Positions 47,022 to 59,642 of a stretch of 64,000 nt of DNA are shown piece by piece. Numbering within the stretch: position 1 is the first letter of the stretch; every line of letters begins with the position of its first letter. Source of the DNA: Gaeumannomyces sp. JS-464 (Eukaryota; Ascomycota; Sordariomycetes; Magnaporthales; Magnaporthaceae). The position numbers and the translations under genes are program-made. Under the pieces are notes generated by a model, which did not search any database, was not told the origin of the DNA, and worked only from the letters and a program-made list of their open reading frames with translations. The stretch lies in contig NGZR01000001.1 of the NCBI GenBank assembly GCA_002197995.1, positions 7,936,001 through 8,000,000 on the forward strand, given 5' to 3'.

Positions 47022-48414
47022 GATTGATGCGGTCTGGACCAGAGACGGCGGAAGGACAGCGACAAGACGGACGTCAGGGCGAGGACAGCACAGCTATATG
47101 AGCCAGAGCCATGCCCTGACGTAGAGGGAGACGGGAGGAGGGGTAGGTTCCCCGGTTTGGCACCAGCGGAGCGCCGGCCGAGTTATGATGGAGGCGGGTT
47201 TGGATGTCTTTGAAGGTGTCTGTCAATCGTGACCCGGCGGAGCTGTCGAGCTTGAGCCGAGATGACGCGCACTACCGTTGTCGTCCCAGGCAGTTGCTGG
47301 CCAATCGATAGCGTCGGTCTGGGGAGCTGGGACCCCGAAACCGCGCGCAGGGCGGGGCTTATCGCCAGCGCGGTGCTCGACTGGTGCCAGCGCTCAGGGG
47401 CGAGCTGGGACAACCTGGAGACAGGTTGTTTTTGTTGTCTCAGTCTGATGAGCGCTTCGCACGGCCGGACTTGGAATCCCGGCAGCTGTTCCTGCTATTA
47501 GCTAAGGCATCATATATGCACAGAGTATGCGCACAATGACCAGTGGCTTCAAAGGTGGCCCAGTTCGAGAAGTATGGGGTTTTCGAGCCTGCATGGATAT
47601 TGGCTGGGATTCCGGAATTTTTTATGCAAGATGGAGTTTAGACCCCACGGCGCCAAATAAAAAGCTGTCTGGTGGCTCGACAACGCTAATTGGAACCTTG
47701 GTTACCTGGACTTATCCTGTAGGTCTACTTTCCTATCTCCTGTATCCTTCCTGTTTCCTGTTTCTGACACACACAAAAAAAAAAAAAAAAAAAAAAAAAA
47801 ACGACAACTTGGGGGATCAATTAGGAGTTTTTGCGTGTTCCAACCAACCCGTCGCGCAGTTTATAACTGCAGGCTTTTATTTGGCGAACGTGGACCCCCG
47901 CGCATCCCCCAACGAGATTCGATCTCCCCTGCGGCCGGGACACCCTTGTCACCCGCCATTTGTTCCATCGACTTGACGCGCTTCAGAGCTGCACAGGGAG
48001 CATTAGTTGGAGCTCCTACGTAACCAATGCGATCACTTAATCTTCAACCTCGTAGCTTCGAACATCGCCATTGCTAGCCTGTTCTAGCCCTTCTAGCCCC
48101 GATTGCTTGCGAAGAGTGTCCCGAGGCCTAGTCCCAATCGCTTTCGCCGACACGTGAATCAACTAACCTCCGCGGTCGGTCTGGCGGGCGGTTGCTGCGA
48201 TACCATCATGGCAAGCTCGACGTCATTGCTACGCTGAACGAGCAGCCCGAGCCGGAGCTGTTGCGCATGGTGGAAGGCCGCTTGCAGAGAAGATGGCGGG
48301 CATTGTTCAAGATGGCGTTAACGGGTATGGCTCCCTGGGCATGCTGCTGTTGGAGACCGCAAGCTGACTGACCGACTCCCTCCGCTTCCACCGCCCAGCC
48401 TTTTCATCGCGTAT
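47022..48414. other. Divergent intergenic region (TMEM184-like / Csf1)
   Basis: Upstream region shared by the minus-strand TMEM184-like gene and plus-strand Csf1. It contains a run of about 27 A (47775-47801). The last 200 bp may hold one more 5' exon of Csf1: a frame across about 48195-48320 has coding-like composition, but I could not join it in phase. Confidence 0.45.
47775..47801. repeat. Poly(A)27 tract
   Basis: Twenty-seven consecutive A, preceded by a short CA run, in the divergent intergenic region. Non-coding. Confidence 0.85.
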
Positions 48415-51400
48415 ATGATCGTCGCCGCCCTGCTGTGCGTTCCCACCCAGTCGCCTGGCTTCCCCGGCCGCGTGTCCTCTCTGCGCAAAACCTAACCCGC
48501 ATGTCTTGGCCAGGTCCATATTCTTCGTGCTCTACTTCAACCGAGTACTAGCATCGATAATATCATGGGCGCTACGAGCATACACCTGGCACCAATACCG
48601 AATATACATCGATATACAAGCCCTGCAGGTCTCCTTGCTTGCGGGCCGCATCTTCTTTACTGGCCTGCGATACCACGGCAACAACGAGACGATCTTGATC
48701 CAGCATGGCTACATCACCTGGTCGTATTGGCTGAGGAGGGTTCGCTCCGTCAGTATCGAAAAGGGGTCGGCGGCGCACGAGAAGGAGAAGGGCAAAGGCC
48801 ATGCAGACGAAGCTGGGCATGGCAGCACCGCGAATTCTAATGGCAGCTATGGCACATCTCGCGTCCCTTGTAGGGTCAATGTCTCGCTTGTCGGGCTGGA
48901 GTGGTTTGTGTACAACCGCAGCCCCGCTTACGACTTCATCCTCAAGGGGATCGTGGACGACGATAGCCCCAGCTACGAACCCCGACCGACCATGTCCGAG
49001 AAGCCACACGAGCCGCCCGGGACAGCATCCACAGACACTAGAGGTAATGAAGAGGGCGGACTGCTGCGAAGGAAGCGCACACCCCCTCCAGACCATGTCA
49101 AGCAACCTCGCCTAGACAATGCCCGCTCCAATCTCACCGAGGATGCCCAAGGAGGCGATGATTCTGGCGGGAGCTCGACGACCCCCGAAGACGCGCTGCC
49201 GCTGCTGCTGCAGCTATTCCCGATCAACATAGCCTGCGAGAAGGCTGCGTTGGTGATGGGCAACGAAAACACCAAGGCAATCTTGATAATAAAAGCCGAC
49301 GGTCTTAACGGCGAGGTTGATGCATCTGCAACGGAAACGGTGGATCCGTACCGGCAGATATTCAAGATCAAGTTCAAGCACCCAAATGTCGAGTTTAGGG
49401 ATAACGAAGACTTCAGGGAGGACCAGGCCAGCAAGGCAACGAGGGAGAAACACCTCGCCGAGATCATGGACCCGGGGCCCAGGCAATCCTTGTTCAAGAG
49501 ACAGAGGCGGAAGATCTACGGCCAGCTCCGTAATCTTGTGCCATACTGGAGAACCTCAGTCGAGTCTTTCTCGGTCGATTCGAGGGCTAGTGGTCTTGGC
49601 ACAGCAGCGACCACGATTCCCGGCTCTAGCCACTGGCAGGGCCTGTCGAGGTATCTCGATGACCGCGACGAAGACGAGCGGACGCGCTGGTCAGCGATCG
49701 AGTACGCTGCTATTACGACTGTTGTCGACAGCCCCGAGGCCACTTTGACCCTGTACTGGGACGCTGTTGGCAAGGTCACCGGCCAGCCCCCTTTGATGCA
49801 TGAGAAGGGAACAGGCCACACATCGGCAAATATCAACGGTGACGACCCCCAGCATGGGGAATCAATCTCTCTATCAGAGGCGGCACGGTCAGCTATGGCC
49901 CATGGACCGACAGGCTGCGGGCCGACCTCCAGCGAGTGTTCTTTCCAGGGCTGTGCAAAGACTCTACTCCTGCACAGCCGCTTCCTGTCGGGGCCTGGAG
50001 GGTGCCGACCAAGTTCAACTTCCTCGTCGAGCTCGACGACGAAGTCACGCTTCGGATCCCCACCCGCGAAGAGTCCAAGAACTGGCGATACAAAGGCCAA
50101 GACATGGGAACCTCCGCCGTTCGTCAGCCCGAGGCGAAGCGCAAGGCTCGCGGTAAGTCCAAGAAGGCAGATGCAGCAGCGCCAGCACAGCGACGGCCAA
50201 ACGGCTGGCTCGACCTCAAGATTTCAGGCAACGCCACAATCGCCTTCTCCATGGACATGGTGGCGGGCGAGGCAGGGCATGCGATGGACCTACGTGTCGA
50301 CCTACCTCCAGGGGCTGAAATCTCGAGCAGCGTCAACCACGAGCTTTTCTGGCGCTCGGGCGGGGCGACGCGAGTTTCGTGTGACCTCTCCTCCCCGCTC
50401 AAATGGAACAGCCTCAGGCAGTGGCGTTTCGACATAGACTGCCAAGACCTCGAGCTGTTCATTCTCCGAGACCACATCTTCCTTATCATCGACCTGATTG
50501 ATGACTGGGCCACCGGACCTCCTGCCGACTACATGGTCTTTACCCCCTTCAAGTATCATCTCGATCTTCACTTTCGCAATGTTAAACTGTACCTCAACAT
50601 CAACGATGCCAACATCATCAACAACCCTACCGACTTCGACGACAACACCTTTATCATCTTGTCGAGCCCGCTGCTCGAAGTCGGCACGTGCATCCCTCTC
50701 GACAAGTTCAGGCCGCCCCGCAGCGCCGTCCCGTTCGACGTCAAGGCTGAAGCCCTTGCTCTCGCGCTTCATGTTCCTCCCTGGAACACTCAGGCCGCAT
50801 TCCTGGCTTCCAAGGATCTCGGCACGCTAGAGAATTTTGACCTCAGCGGCGCCTACCACTACAACGCCACCACCGCTCTCGGTAACACCGATACTCTGGT
50901 CCTGAACATTAGCGGCCAGTCTCCATGCGTGACTCTTTACGGCTTCCTCATCCGTTACTTTCTCAAGCTCAAGGATAACTACTTTGGCGAAGATATTCAA
51001 TTCAAGACGCTGGAAGAGTATCAGGAGGTTCTCCGCCTCAAACAGGAAAACCCAGACGCAGAGCTCCCAAACAAGCCACCAGCGAAAAAGTCCAACGATT
51101 TGGATGTGATCCTCAGCGTCAGGGCGGATGACCCCAAGGTCATACTTCCGGCCAATCTGTATTCATCACAGAAGCACATACAAATCGACACTGCAAGCGT
51201 CGAGGTGGATCTTCGTTTTACCAACTACTACATGGACCTCGACCTAATCCTGGCTCCTCTAAGTCTCTCCCTCGGAAAAGCGGCCGGGGGGACGGACACT
51301 CCGATAAGTGCTACATCTAGCACGCAACTTTTTATCGATGGTCTGACTGTGTACGGCCATCGTCTCTTTGGACTTCCGCCCGTGGAACCCACGTATCTGT

Positions 51401-54400
51401 GTAACTGGGACATATCGACTGGCTCCGTGACTGGGGAGTGCACGGCAGACTTCCTCGTCGCGCTCATGAACGGAGGCAAGGGCTTCCTCCTATCTTTTGA
51501 CGACGAAGAGAACGCTCTGGTGTCTGCATTGGCCCTCATAGTGCACGATGTCACATTTCTGCGCGTCTTCGTTCAGTCCGTTCGGCTCTGGCTCCACATA
51601 GAGGAGGCCGCGTTTCTGTTGTCGACCGAGTCTATCGATGTCAAGTTCAACGACTGGGCAAGGTCGCATTACTCGAAACGTGCCAACATCGACGTCCCCG
51701 GGATTGAGATCGCATGCGTCAACCCAGAATCTGCCCTCCGTCACAAGTCGAGATCCCAGCTTCCGGCCGAGGCTGAGGCCATTGTGAGAACGAGCGTGCA
51801 TATTGCCATAGTGGGACGCAAGGCAGAGTTCACCAAGAACCGCGAGATGCAGCAGGGACTCATACGGCGCGAAGACCAGCGCACCCAACGGACTGAGTTC
51901 CTACTTCTTCCTGACCTGTTCGGGCCATTCGAGCCAGATCCAGTCGACCCGACCTCCCAGCCAGTGCCGCCGATTCCTCAGCCAACACTTCCGGGAGACC
52001 TCCAGTCTCTGAGAGACGACAGAACGTCACTCGCATCCGGGGCACTTCGCGGAGGTCTCGCAGGCTGCAGAAAAAGAGCTCATTTCTCTCCTTGTCGAGC
52101 TCTAGCAGCTCTAGCAGCTCTAGCACGAGGAGCATTGTTCGCCCGCACAGCTCTCGCCACTCGTCTAAAAGATCAAGCCTGCAGTCCAAACACCACGGCC
52201 AGCTTCAGCCCTTGACTAGGCTTGATCAGCAGCGGTCGGGTAGTACAGCAAGACATAAGCGTGAACTATCTGCCTCCACAGGACGCCATTCGGACTTTCA
52301 CAGCGCCTTGGGAGACTACGGCGACCGCCGCGACAACGACCACAACACGGTTGCATTCTCTAGCCAGTACTTCGCACCATACTTTCCACTCGAAGCCGTT
52401 GCCATTGATACATCCAATACTCCCCTCCCGAGCATTGAGGTGGAGGGTGAGGATGGCAGCGCAGAGACTACCGAGTTCAACCTCGGCGACATCGACCCGG
52501 AAATGCTCGACGAGGATCGCACACACACTAGCATCCTAGTCGAAACGCCCGCAGGGGTCACTGCCTCGCTAAACCCAACATCTGTGCGCTATATCGCGGC
52601 TTTACTGACGGCTATACAACCAACCGAGCCGGAGGACATCTTGGACACGCTACAAATTGGCGCCATGGGCGGCCTTATGGATTTGCACAAGGACCAGATG
52701 TCAAAAGGCAGCGTCGACGACATTGTTCTGAGGATCCCCAGAGCAAGCCTGCGCTTCGTCAGCTCCTCGAGCCTTGACTCGCCGCTTCCGTCGCATGAAG
52801 AGCAAGATCAGTACGATCTTTCCCTGACAAAACTAGCTCTGGCTCTGCGCACCGAGAGCTGCTGGGAGGATGCATTCAAGCCAGAGACAAGGCATGTAAG
52901 ACACTCGTTCCATACGAGACTTAGGTCTATCGAGTTTTCCGCCTCCGAGAAGCTTAGAGATGCCGAGAACGTCCAGTGCGCGGTCTCTGGTAAAGTTGAG
53001 CATGTCATCGTTTCGATGGGGTCTCGCGACGTCACTTACATCGATGCCGATATTGGGCACATCCAAGGGACCGCATCCTCGGACAAGATCGAGTACATCG
53101 CGTCGCTAGTACACCGTACAGACCGACTCGCGACTGAATTGGGCGGCATAATCTCCACTGCTGCGAGCAGAGAAGATCGAGTCCTGAAATCCCTCATCTA
53201 CAGCCTTGCGGCTCAGGGTCTAGGGGCACCAGACCCGAGCTTCATTGTGCGCCCATCAGCAACCCTCCGCTCTGCCGACCAACACCTCCGCACATTTGAC
53301 TCGTGGAAGCTTGCGATGCGTCTGAGACAGATATGGGCCACGATGAATCCCAACGCCAAGGAAGAGATTAGGCTACAGTGTCTAGGAGGCAATGTCGAGG
53401 CTCCTGCTGATGCACGGCAACAAGTGCTAGCATACTTCCAGAAGTGGAGGAGCTGGGACCTGGAGGATTTGGCCAAGTCCATCCTCATCAACAAAGTCTT
53501 CGGGCGGCCAGAGAAGTTGCAGGATCAGACCACGCCAGGGCCTCCCCTCATGGCTGTCCTACGAATCCATCAATCACGTTTGGCTCTGGACCCTGGACCA
53601 AAGCAGAATGAGATTGCGTTCCTCGACCTCACAGCGAGACTACAGAGGGGTGGTCTCGCAGAGGACGCTGATCCTGGAAAAGCAGCCGATACAAAGTCGC
53701 CCACGGTACTCGGCATTGTGTGCGGAGACGCGGCCATATCCCTCAATTGGGAACTGTGTGAGCTTGCAGAGGATATTCTCCGACTCTACAAGAAACTGCA
53801 GCTCAATAGTGGAGCAGCCGAGCCGCCGCAGGAGACCGCGGTTGCATCGATTGTCAAAGTTGGCACCAATGCATCAGCGCCGCAAGCCGGCACTGCTCCA
53901 ACAGCTGCCACGGCTGAGGTCATCCACGTCGTTCTCGAGGTCGAACAGGGCGCCATCGTCATAGACACCATCAACCTGAACAGCAGGGTATCGAGCACTG
54001 GGCTCAAGGCTTCCCTTCTCACTGGCCACGGCATCAACGGCTCGTCCGACATCAACTTCATCCTTGGCTGCGATTCGTTGACGTCCAGAATCAGAAGCCA
54101 CTCCCAGATGATCGCGGTTTTCCAGTTGGACCGGCCCAGCGTGTTCTTCTCGCATGAGCTCCAGACTTCCCACACCATCAACTCGCATACCATCAAAGCC
54201 ACAGGAACTAGCCATGGGCTATCCCTTGCCATCAAGCAAGATCCCATCATGCTCATGGAAGTCTTAGATCTCGTCATCAAGGATGAAGTTTCTCAGCTCT
54301 ACGCATTAAAACACCAGCTCCCTACGCCGTCGACAGCACCGTCGTCGCCCGTTCCGTCATCGCCAGTGTCGTCTAACAAGAAGATCGCAGACAGGCTGTC

Positions 54401-57400
54401 CAACTTCAGGGTCAACATAGCCCTGTTCCTCAACGAGTACAACATCAGTCTGCCTCTCCTCCGGTCCCTAACCTACACCATCTCTGGAGTAGTCGCACGT
54501 GCGGCAGTGGCTGCCAACTCTGGAAGGGAAATCATCTTTGACTTTGACATCAAGGAAAACTCCCACGAGATGCAGATAAATGTAAACAAAACGCCTCGGA
54601 GCGTTTCTTTGCTCCAGATCCCTCCAACGAACGGCCGTATCACGAGTCTAATCGGCCAAATTGACAACGCGACGACTGTGTTCGCCTCAGTCGAACCTAT
54701 CCTGTTGGACGCCTCGGCCGTCTACAGTTTGTTGTCAGCCCTCAACCGGCCAGAGATCTCCAGCACGCTCAACGACATCCAGGAGCAATTACAGATCATC
54801 AAAGGCCATGTCAGCGAGATCTTTGACGACGGACCAGAGGCTACACCGTCTAACGAGGTAGCCGAGACCAAACAGGGCTCAGGCTCGCCCTTAGCATACT
54901 CGGTTCATCTCACATTTGCTGGCCTGGAAGTGTTCGGAGACACGCCCCTTAGGTCTGAACGTGAGCCGCTCGCCCGTCTGTGCTTCTTACTAGACCGCAT
55001 ACATTTTGAAGTGACCAACAAGGCTGACCAGCACAATCGCGTGCTGGAAAACCCCGAGGTGCACTTCAACCTGCGCAAAATCGCGTTCGAGATTCAAAAG
55101 GGCAAGCCAGGGGCGATGGCTAGTTGCGGAAGCGTAGCGTTCGGCGCGCTCGTCACGGCGACAACGAGAGTTTTGGAGAGTGGCAGGGAGGAGCGATCGC
55201 TGAACGTCAGCAGCAACGGCTTCAATGTTGTCCTCTCACCCGAAACAGTATCGACGTTCGTGGACTCGCTGGGATATATGGGAGACAAGATCAAGGACCT
55301 GGACACGTCTCGGGAGCGCGAGTACCTTCGAAAGCTGCGGCAGAACAGGCCGCGGATAGCGATCAACGACGAGGAAGCAGACGACGAATCGGACATCATC
55401 GAGTCGTTCTTCACCTCGATGGTCTACTCATTCGACATCCAGATCTGCTGGTTGGTCCTGGGGCCGCGGCAGGAACCGTCACCTGGCAAAGAAGATCTCG
55501 TCTTCACGCTCCAGAGGATCGAGTTCGGGACGCGAACGAGGAACTCGGCGCGCCTCACAATCGAAAACCTTCAGGTCCAGATGATCTCGCCGACTCAAGA
55601 CCAAAAAAATGCGATCGCCCAACTCGGCACTTCTTCCCGAGGTTGTCTTCAGTGTAGCATATGTCTCAACTGCCGAGGCAAGACGCCTGGCTTTCCAAGC
55701 TGTCGGCAAGTCGGTCGATTCCGCTTGACATCCGGCTTCATTGTCCCAGCGGCCAACCTGAATCACTCTATCTCACTGTCCGTCAAAAACATACAAGAAG
55801 CATCCGAGAACTGGGTCCCAACAACCCCGCGGCCGGATGTCGGTCAGCCTAGCCCGAAGCCGGAGGAGGAGGTGAAGAAGCCGGCGCGCACGAGGTCGCT
55901 TCTGGGCAGCAAGCGGCTGGAGTCGTTGCTTGTTGACGCAGACTTCGCCGGCGCGGTAGTCTACATCAGCGGCAAGAAGGCGGCCGAGGATTGGATGGCC
56001 TATCAGGGACAGGGCAAACACGGCCAGCTTGGCCACGACGAGCCCAGCAGCGGCACCGTGCTGAGAACGCCAAACCTGGCGCTGAAGCTGGAGTATCGAG
56101 ACAACGGCAGGGATGACCCCTCGGTGTATGCAGAGACCAAGATCGGCGCGTCGAGCAACACACTCTTCCCTTCGGTCGTGCCCCTGATCATGGATGTCAC
56201 GGACAGCATCAAGGAGGTGGTGAGCGATGACAAGGGAGGCCAGGTTCATAGCCCAGAGCGCGCGCCCAGTGCCGGGTCCAAGGAAGAGCCTAAGCCCGAG
56301 GACAGCATCCTTCTTACCGCAGATCCAAGCGCGGTGCTAGGTCGTGTCAAGCTGAACCTCGGCCTTCGCATCGACCGGCAAGAGTTCTCGCTCAGCTGTC
56401 AGCCCATTGCCCGAGTGGCCGCCACGGCTAGCTTTGAGGACATCTACTTCACCGCCAACACGGTCCGTTCGGTGGAGCAAGGAAACTTCCTTGCCATCTC
56501 GGGGGCGTTCAGTAACATCCAGACGTCGGTGCAGCATGTGTACTCGCGCGAGTCTACGGGCAGTTTCGAGGTCGACTCGATCGTCTTCTCACTGATGAAC
56601 AGCAAGCACGTCAGTGGCATTAGCGGCGTATCTGCTATCCTGAAGGTCAGCCCTATGAAGGTAGCTATCAACGCCAAGCAGCTACAAGACTTTTTGCTCT
56701 TCCGCGAGATCTGGATGCCCGCGACTCGAAGGCGGCTGGAAGCGCACAGGAAACACCAGCGTCGCCGGTGGCGGCCAAGCTACTTACGGAGACGTCACAG
56801 GGCCACCTAGTGCAGCGGTATCAGCAGGTGGCTGGCACCGCGGCCTTCCCGTGGACGGCCACCATCTCCATCAGCGCGCTCGATATCAACGTGGACCTTG
56901 GTCAGGCGATCGGAAAGTCCGTCTTTTCCATCACTGAATTCTGGATCTCGTCCAAGAAAACGTCGGACTGGGAGCAGAACCTCTGCCTCGGGTTCCAAAG
57001 GATTGGGGTGGACAGCGCAGGACGCATGAGCGGCTTTGTGGCCATGCAGGACTTCAAGCTCCGAACGTCAATTCAGTGGCCGGAGCGGGAGCAGGCCCTC
57101 AACGAGACGCCACTGGTCCAGGCGTCCATCAGCTTCAGTCAGTTCCGAGTCAAAGCGGCGTTCGACTACCAGGCCTTCCTCGTAGCGGATATCACCAAGA
57201 TGGAGTTCCTGATGTACAACGTGCGGCGCAGCCTAGACGGTGGCGGCGACCGACTCGTAGCGAGCTTCGACGGCGACGCGGTGCAGGTCTACGGGACGAC
57301 GTCGTCAGCGGCGCAGGGTGGTGGCGCTGTACCAAGCGTTCCAGAAGCTGGTGCAGGAGCGGCGGACCAACTTCGAGGCATCTGTGCGAGAGATAGAGAA

Positions 57401-58366
57401 GTTCACGCGCAGGCGGTCGTCAACGATGCCCGAGGTGGTCAAGCGGCTGACGATACCCAAGAAGACAGACGAGGACGGACTCTCCAAGGCGCCCATTTCG
57501 CTAGACACCGACGTGGTGGTGACTCTCAAGGCGCTCAACCTGGGTGTGTTCCCCAGCACGTTTGGCGACCACCAGGTGTTCAAGATGGAGGCGCTCAACG
57601 CGCAGGCCCGGTTCGCGGCCAGCGTGCGCGAGCAGCGCGTCACAGCATGCTCGGCCTCACCCTGGGACAGCTCCGAATCGGGCTCGCGGTGGTCAGGCAC
57701 GACGGCCAGGGCGGTGGCCCCCACAGCAGCAAAGGAGCAGGGGCGTCAGCGGCGAGCGACATGTCGGTGGAGGACGTTGTGCTGAGGGCGACAGGGTCTC
57801 GAGGCGGAACGATCCTGAAGGTGCCGCGGGTGGAGGCAGTGATGCAGACTTGGCAGTACCCCTCGTCGCGGCACATCGAGTACATCTTCAAAAGCGCGTT
57901 CGAGGGCAAAGTCGAGGTCGGGTGGAACTACAGCAGGGTGAGCTACATACGCGGCATGTGGGCCAACCACTCCAAGACGCTGGCGCTCGCCTCGGGCAAG
58001 GAGCTGGCGCTGCCGGCGATTCGGGTCACGGGCATACCCGGCTCGTCGGACGAGGGCGGCGACGGCAAGAGCAAGGACAAGGGCAAGGGCCAGGGCAAGG
58101 GCGGCGACGAAAAGGACGAGACGGCCAACAAGATCACGGCCGAGGTGCACGTGCCGCATAGCAAGTACGAGTACACGCCGCTGGAGCCGCCCATCATCGA
58201 GACGCCGCAGCTCCGTGACATGGGCGAGGCAACGCCGCCGCTCGAGTGGATCGGGCTGCACCGCGACCGGCTGCCGAACCTGACGCACCAGATAGTGATC
58301 GTGTCGCTGCTCGAGCTGGCCGGCGAGGTGGAGGATGCGTACAAAAGGATCTTGGGCACGTCATAA
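48415..58366 (+). CDS. CSF1: Csf1 bridge-like lipid-transfer protein, seven frame breaks
   Basis: A giant protein of about 3290 residues. Csf1 belongs to the repeating-beta-groove family, which forms long hydrophobic channels carrying phospholipids between the endoplasmic reticulum and other membranes. A short first exon (48415-48434) is joined across a 79-nt intron to 48514-58366. The N-terminus has one membrane segment, then YFNR, YTWHQYRIYIDIQALQVS, GRIFFTGLRYHGNNETI and ITWSYWLRRV, diagnostic for Csf1. Later landmarks are YGPWTDRLR, FLVELDDEV, LNLDIN-like strands and WIGLHRDRLPNLTHQIVI near the end. Single-base corrections restore one frame: missing bases near 49856-49859, 52041-52055, 55719, 56743 and 57643, extra bases at 55603-55609 and 57316-57318. 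With these the length is a whole number of codons. The start is uncertain; an upstream exon is likely. Confidence 0.88.
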
Positions 58367-59642
58367 AACGGAGCTCTCTTACTCTGATTTGATTTTTCTT
58401 TCCTTCTTTTTCTCACCCAGGTTGCTGTCATAATTTCGGTGTGACAGCTTGAGTCTGACTCTGTCGTTCGTCGACGGCGTTCAGGGGGTTTGGGTTGCCA
58501 AGCGAATCGTGCTCAGGGGCTACTGCACAATCTCGGCCGGCGCGCAGGGATATCCCCCATTCTAATGGCGCACGCTGGATGGAAAGCGCACGCATACAAC
58601 AGATAGCAATACCATTTCGAGTTTACTTTGGCCGTGCAGACTTGACAGAGGCGCCTTCCCTGCTCCTGTTATTTCGCACTCTACGCATGTCCTAATTCCG
58701 TATCTTTTGAGTAGGGGAGGCAACATGGGCAAAATGCATAAATGGAAAATTGCAAAGGAAACCGAGTCTTTGGACCCCAGCAGTTTTGCGAGTACCGTAA
58801 GCAAGTGATGGGGTCAGCCAACGGTTCACCGACTGAGTCAACCGGGAATTGCATCTAGACCCTTTGGGCAGACGCGCCAGCTAGGAGCATCTCAGCTTTC
58901 GAACGTGAGAAACGGAAATATGGGACGACGCCAAGTGGTGACGCAAAACCAGAGCACGGGGGTTGCCGGCGCCAGCTAGGGCCGAACCCTCAGTCAGAGC
59001 GGCCAAAAGGCCAAGGCGGGGTGACTGACGCAGCCACCACTTAACGCTGCGTGCCAATTGTAAAAGGCGGGGTTCCACCAAAACAGCAGCCGTTTCGTTT
59101 GAGAGTGGAGGAGCTGGGGGAGCTTGCCCCGCCATCCCAAACGCGACGCCCAAGCCCGGGAGAGGGAGGAAAGAAAGGAAAAAAGAATGAAAAAAAAATC
59201 TTATCCGAGGAGGAGGACGAGGACGAGAGGCCGTGCTTGCTGCGCATCCTCCCCATCCCCGTTTTTTTCTCATTTACTAACCTACCTATTTATTGGCCTC
59301 TCCGTGTCTGCTTGTCCAGGCCGGCTCCATCGAAGTGCTTGTTATCGGCTGGCTTGTAAGGCAGAGGCAAAAACATCTCGTTGCTGGATACAGGAGACTG
59401 TAACCCGCCTCCTCGACGTCGAGTCGCCACTTTATTTTCCAATTTTGTCAGCAGAGGAAAAAAAACAAAGCGGGACGGTTTTGCTGCAACCCCGCCGCGC
59501 GCAACTCTACTCTGATAATAAAAATTTCTCCCACTTGGGTGCCCCGCTCCGCAACTTGTTCCCTTCTCTCCTCCTCACACCCGCCAAATCACCAAGAAAC
59601 CATTTTAGGAGCAGGTCGTCGAGCGACTACAATACCGCCAAA
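58367..59642. other. Intergenic: Csf1 3' flank and EF-2 promoter/leader
   Basis: About 1.3 kb between tandem genes. The last 100 bp upstream of the EF-2 start are pyrimidine-rich. A GAGGACGAGGACGAG-type purine stretch lies near 59205-59230. No coding region supported. Confidence 0.5.
59545..59642 (+). promoter_or_regulatory. Pyrimidine-rich leader of EF-2
   Basis: TTCCCTTCTCTCCTCCTCAC at about 59558-59577, followed by an A/C-rich stretch and the start context GCCAAAATGG. CT-rich blocks just upstream of the start are common in highly expressed fungal genes; the transcription start itself is not determined. Confidence 0.4.
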
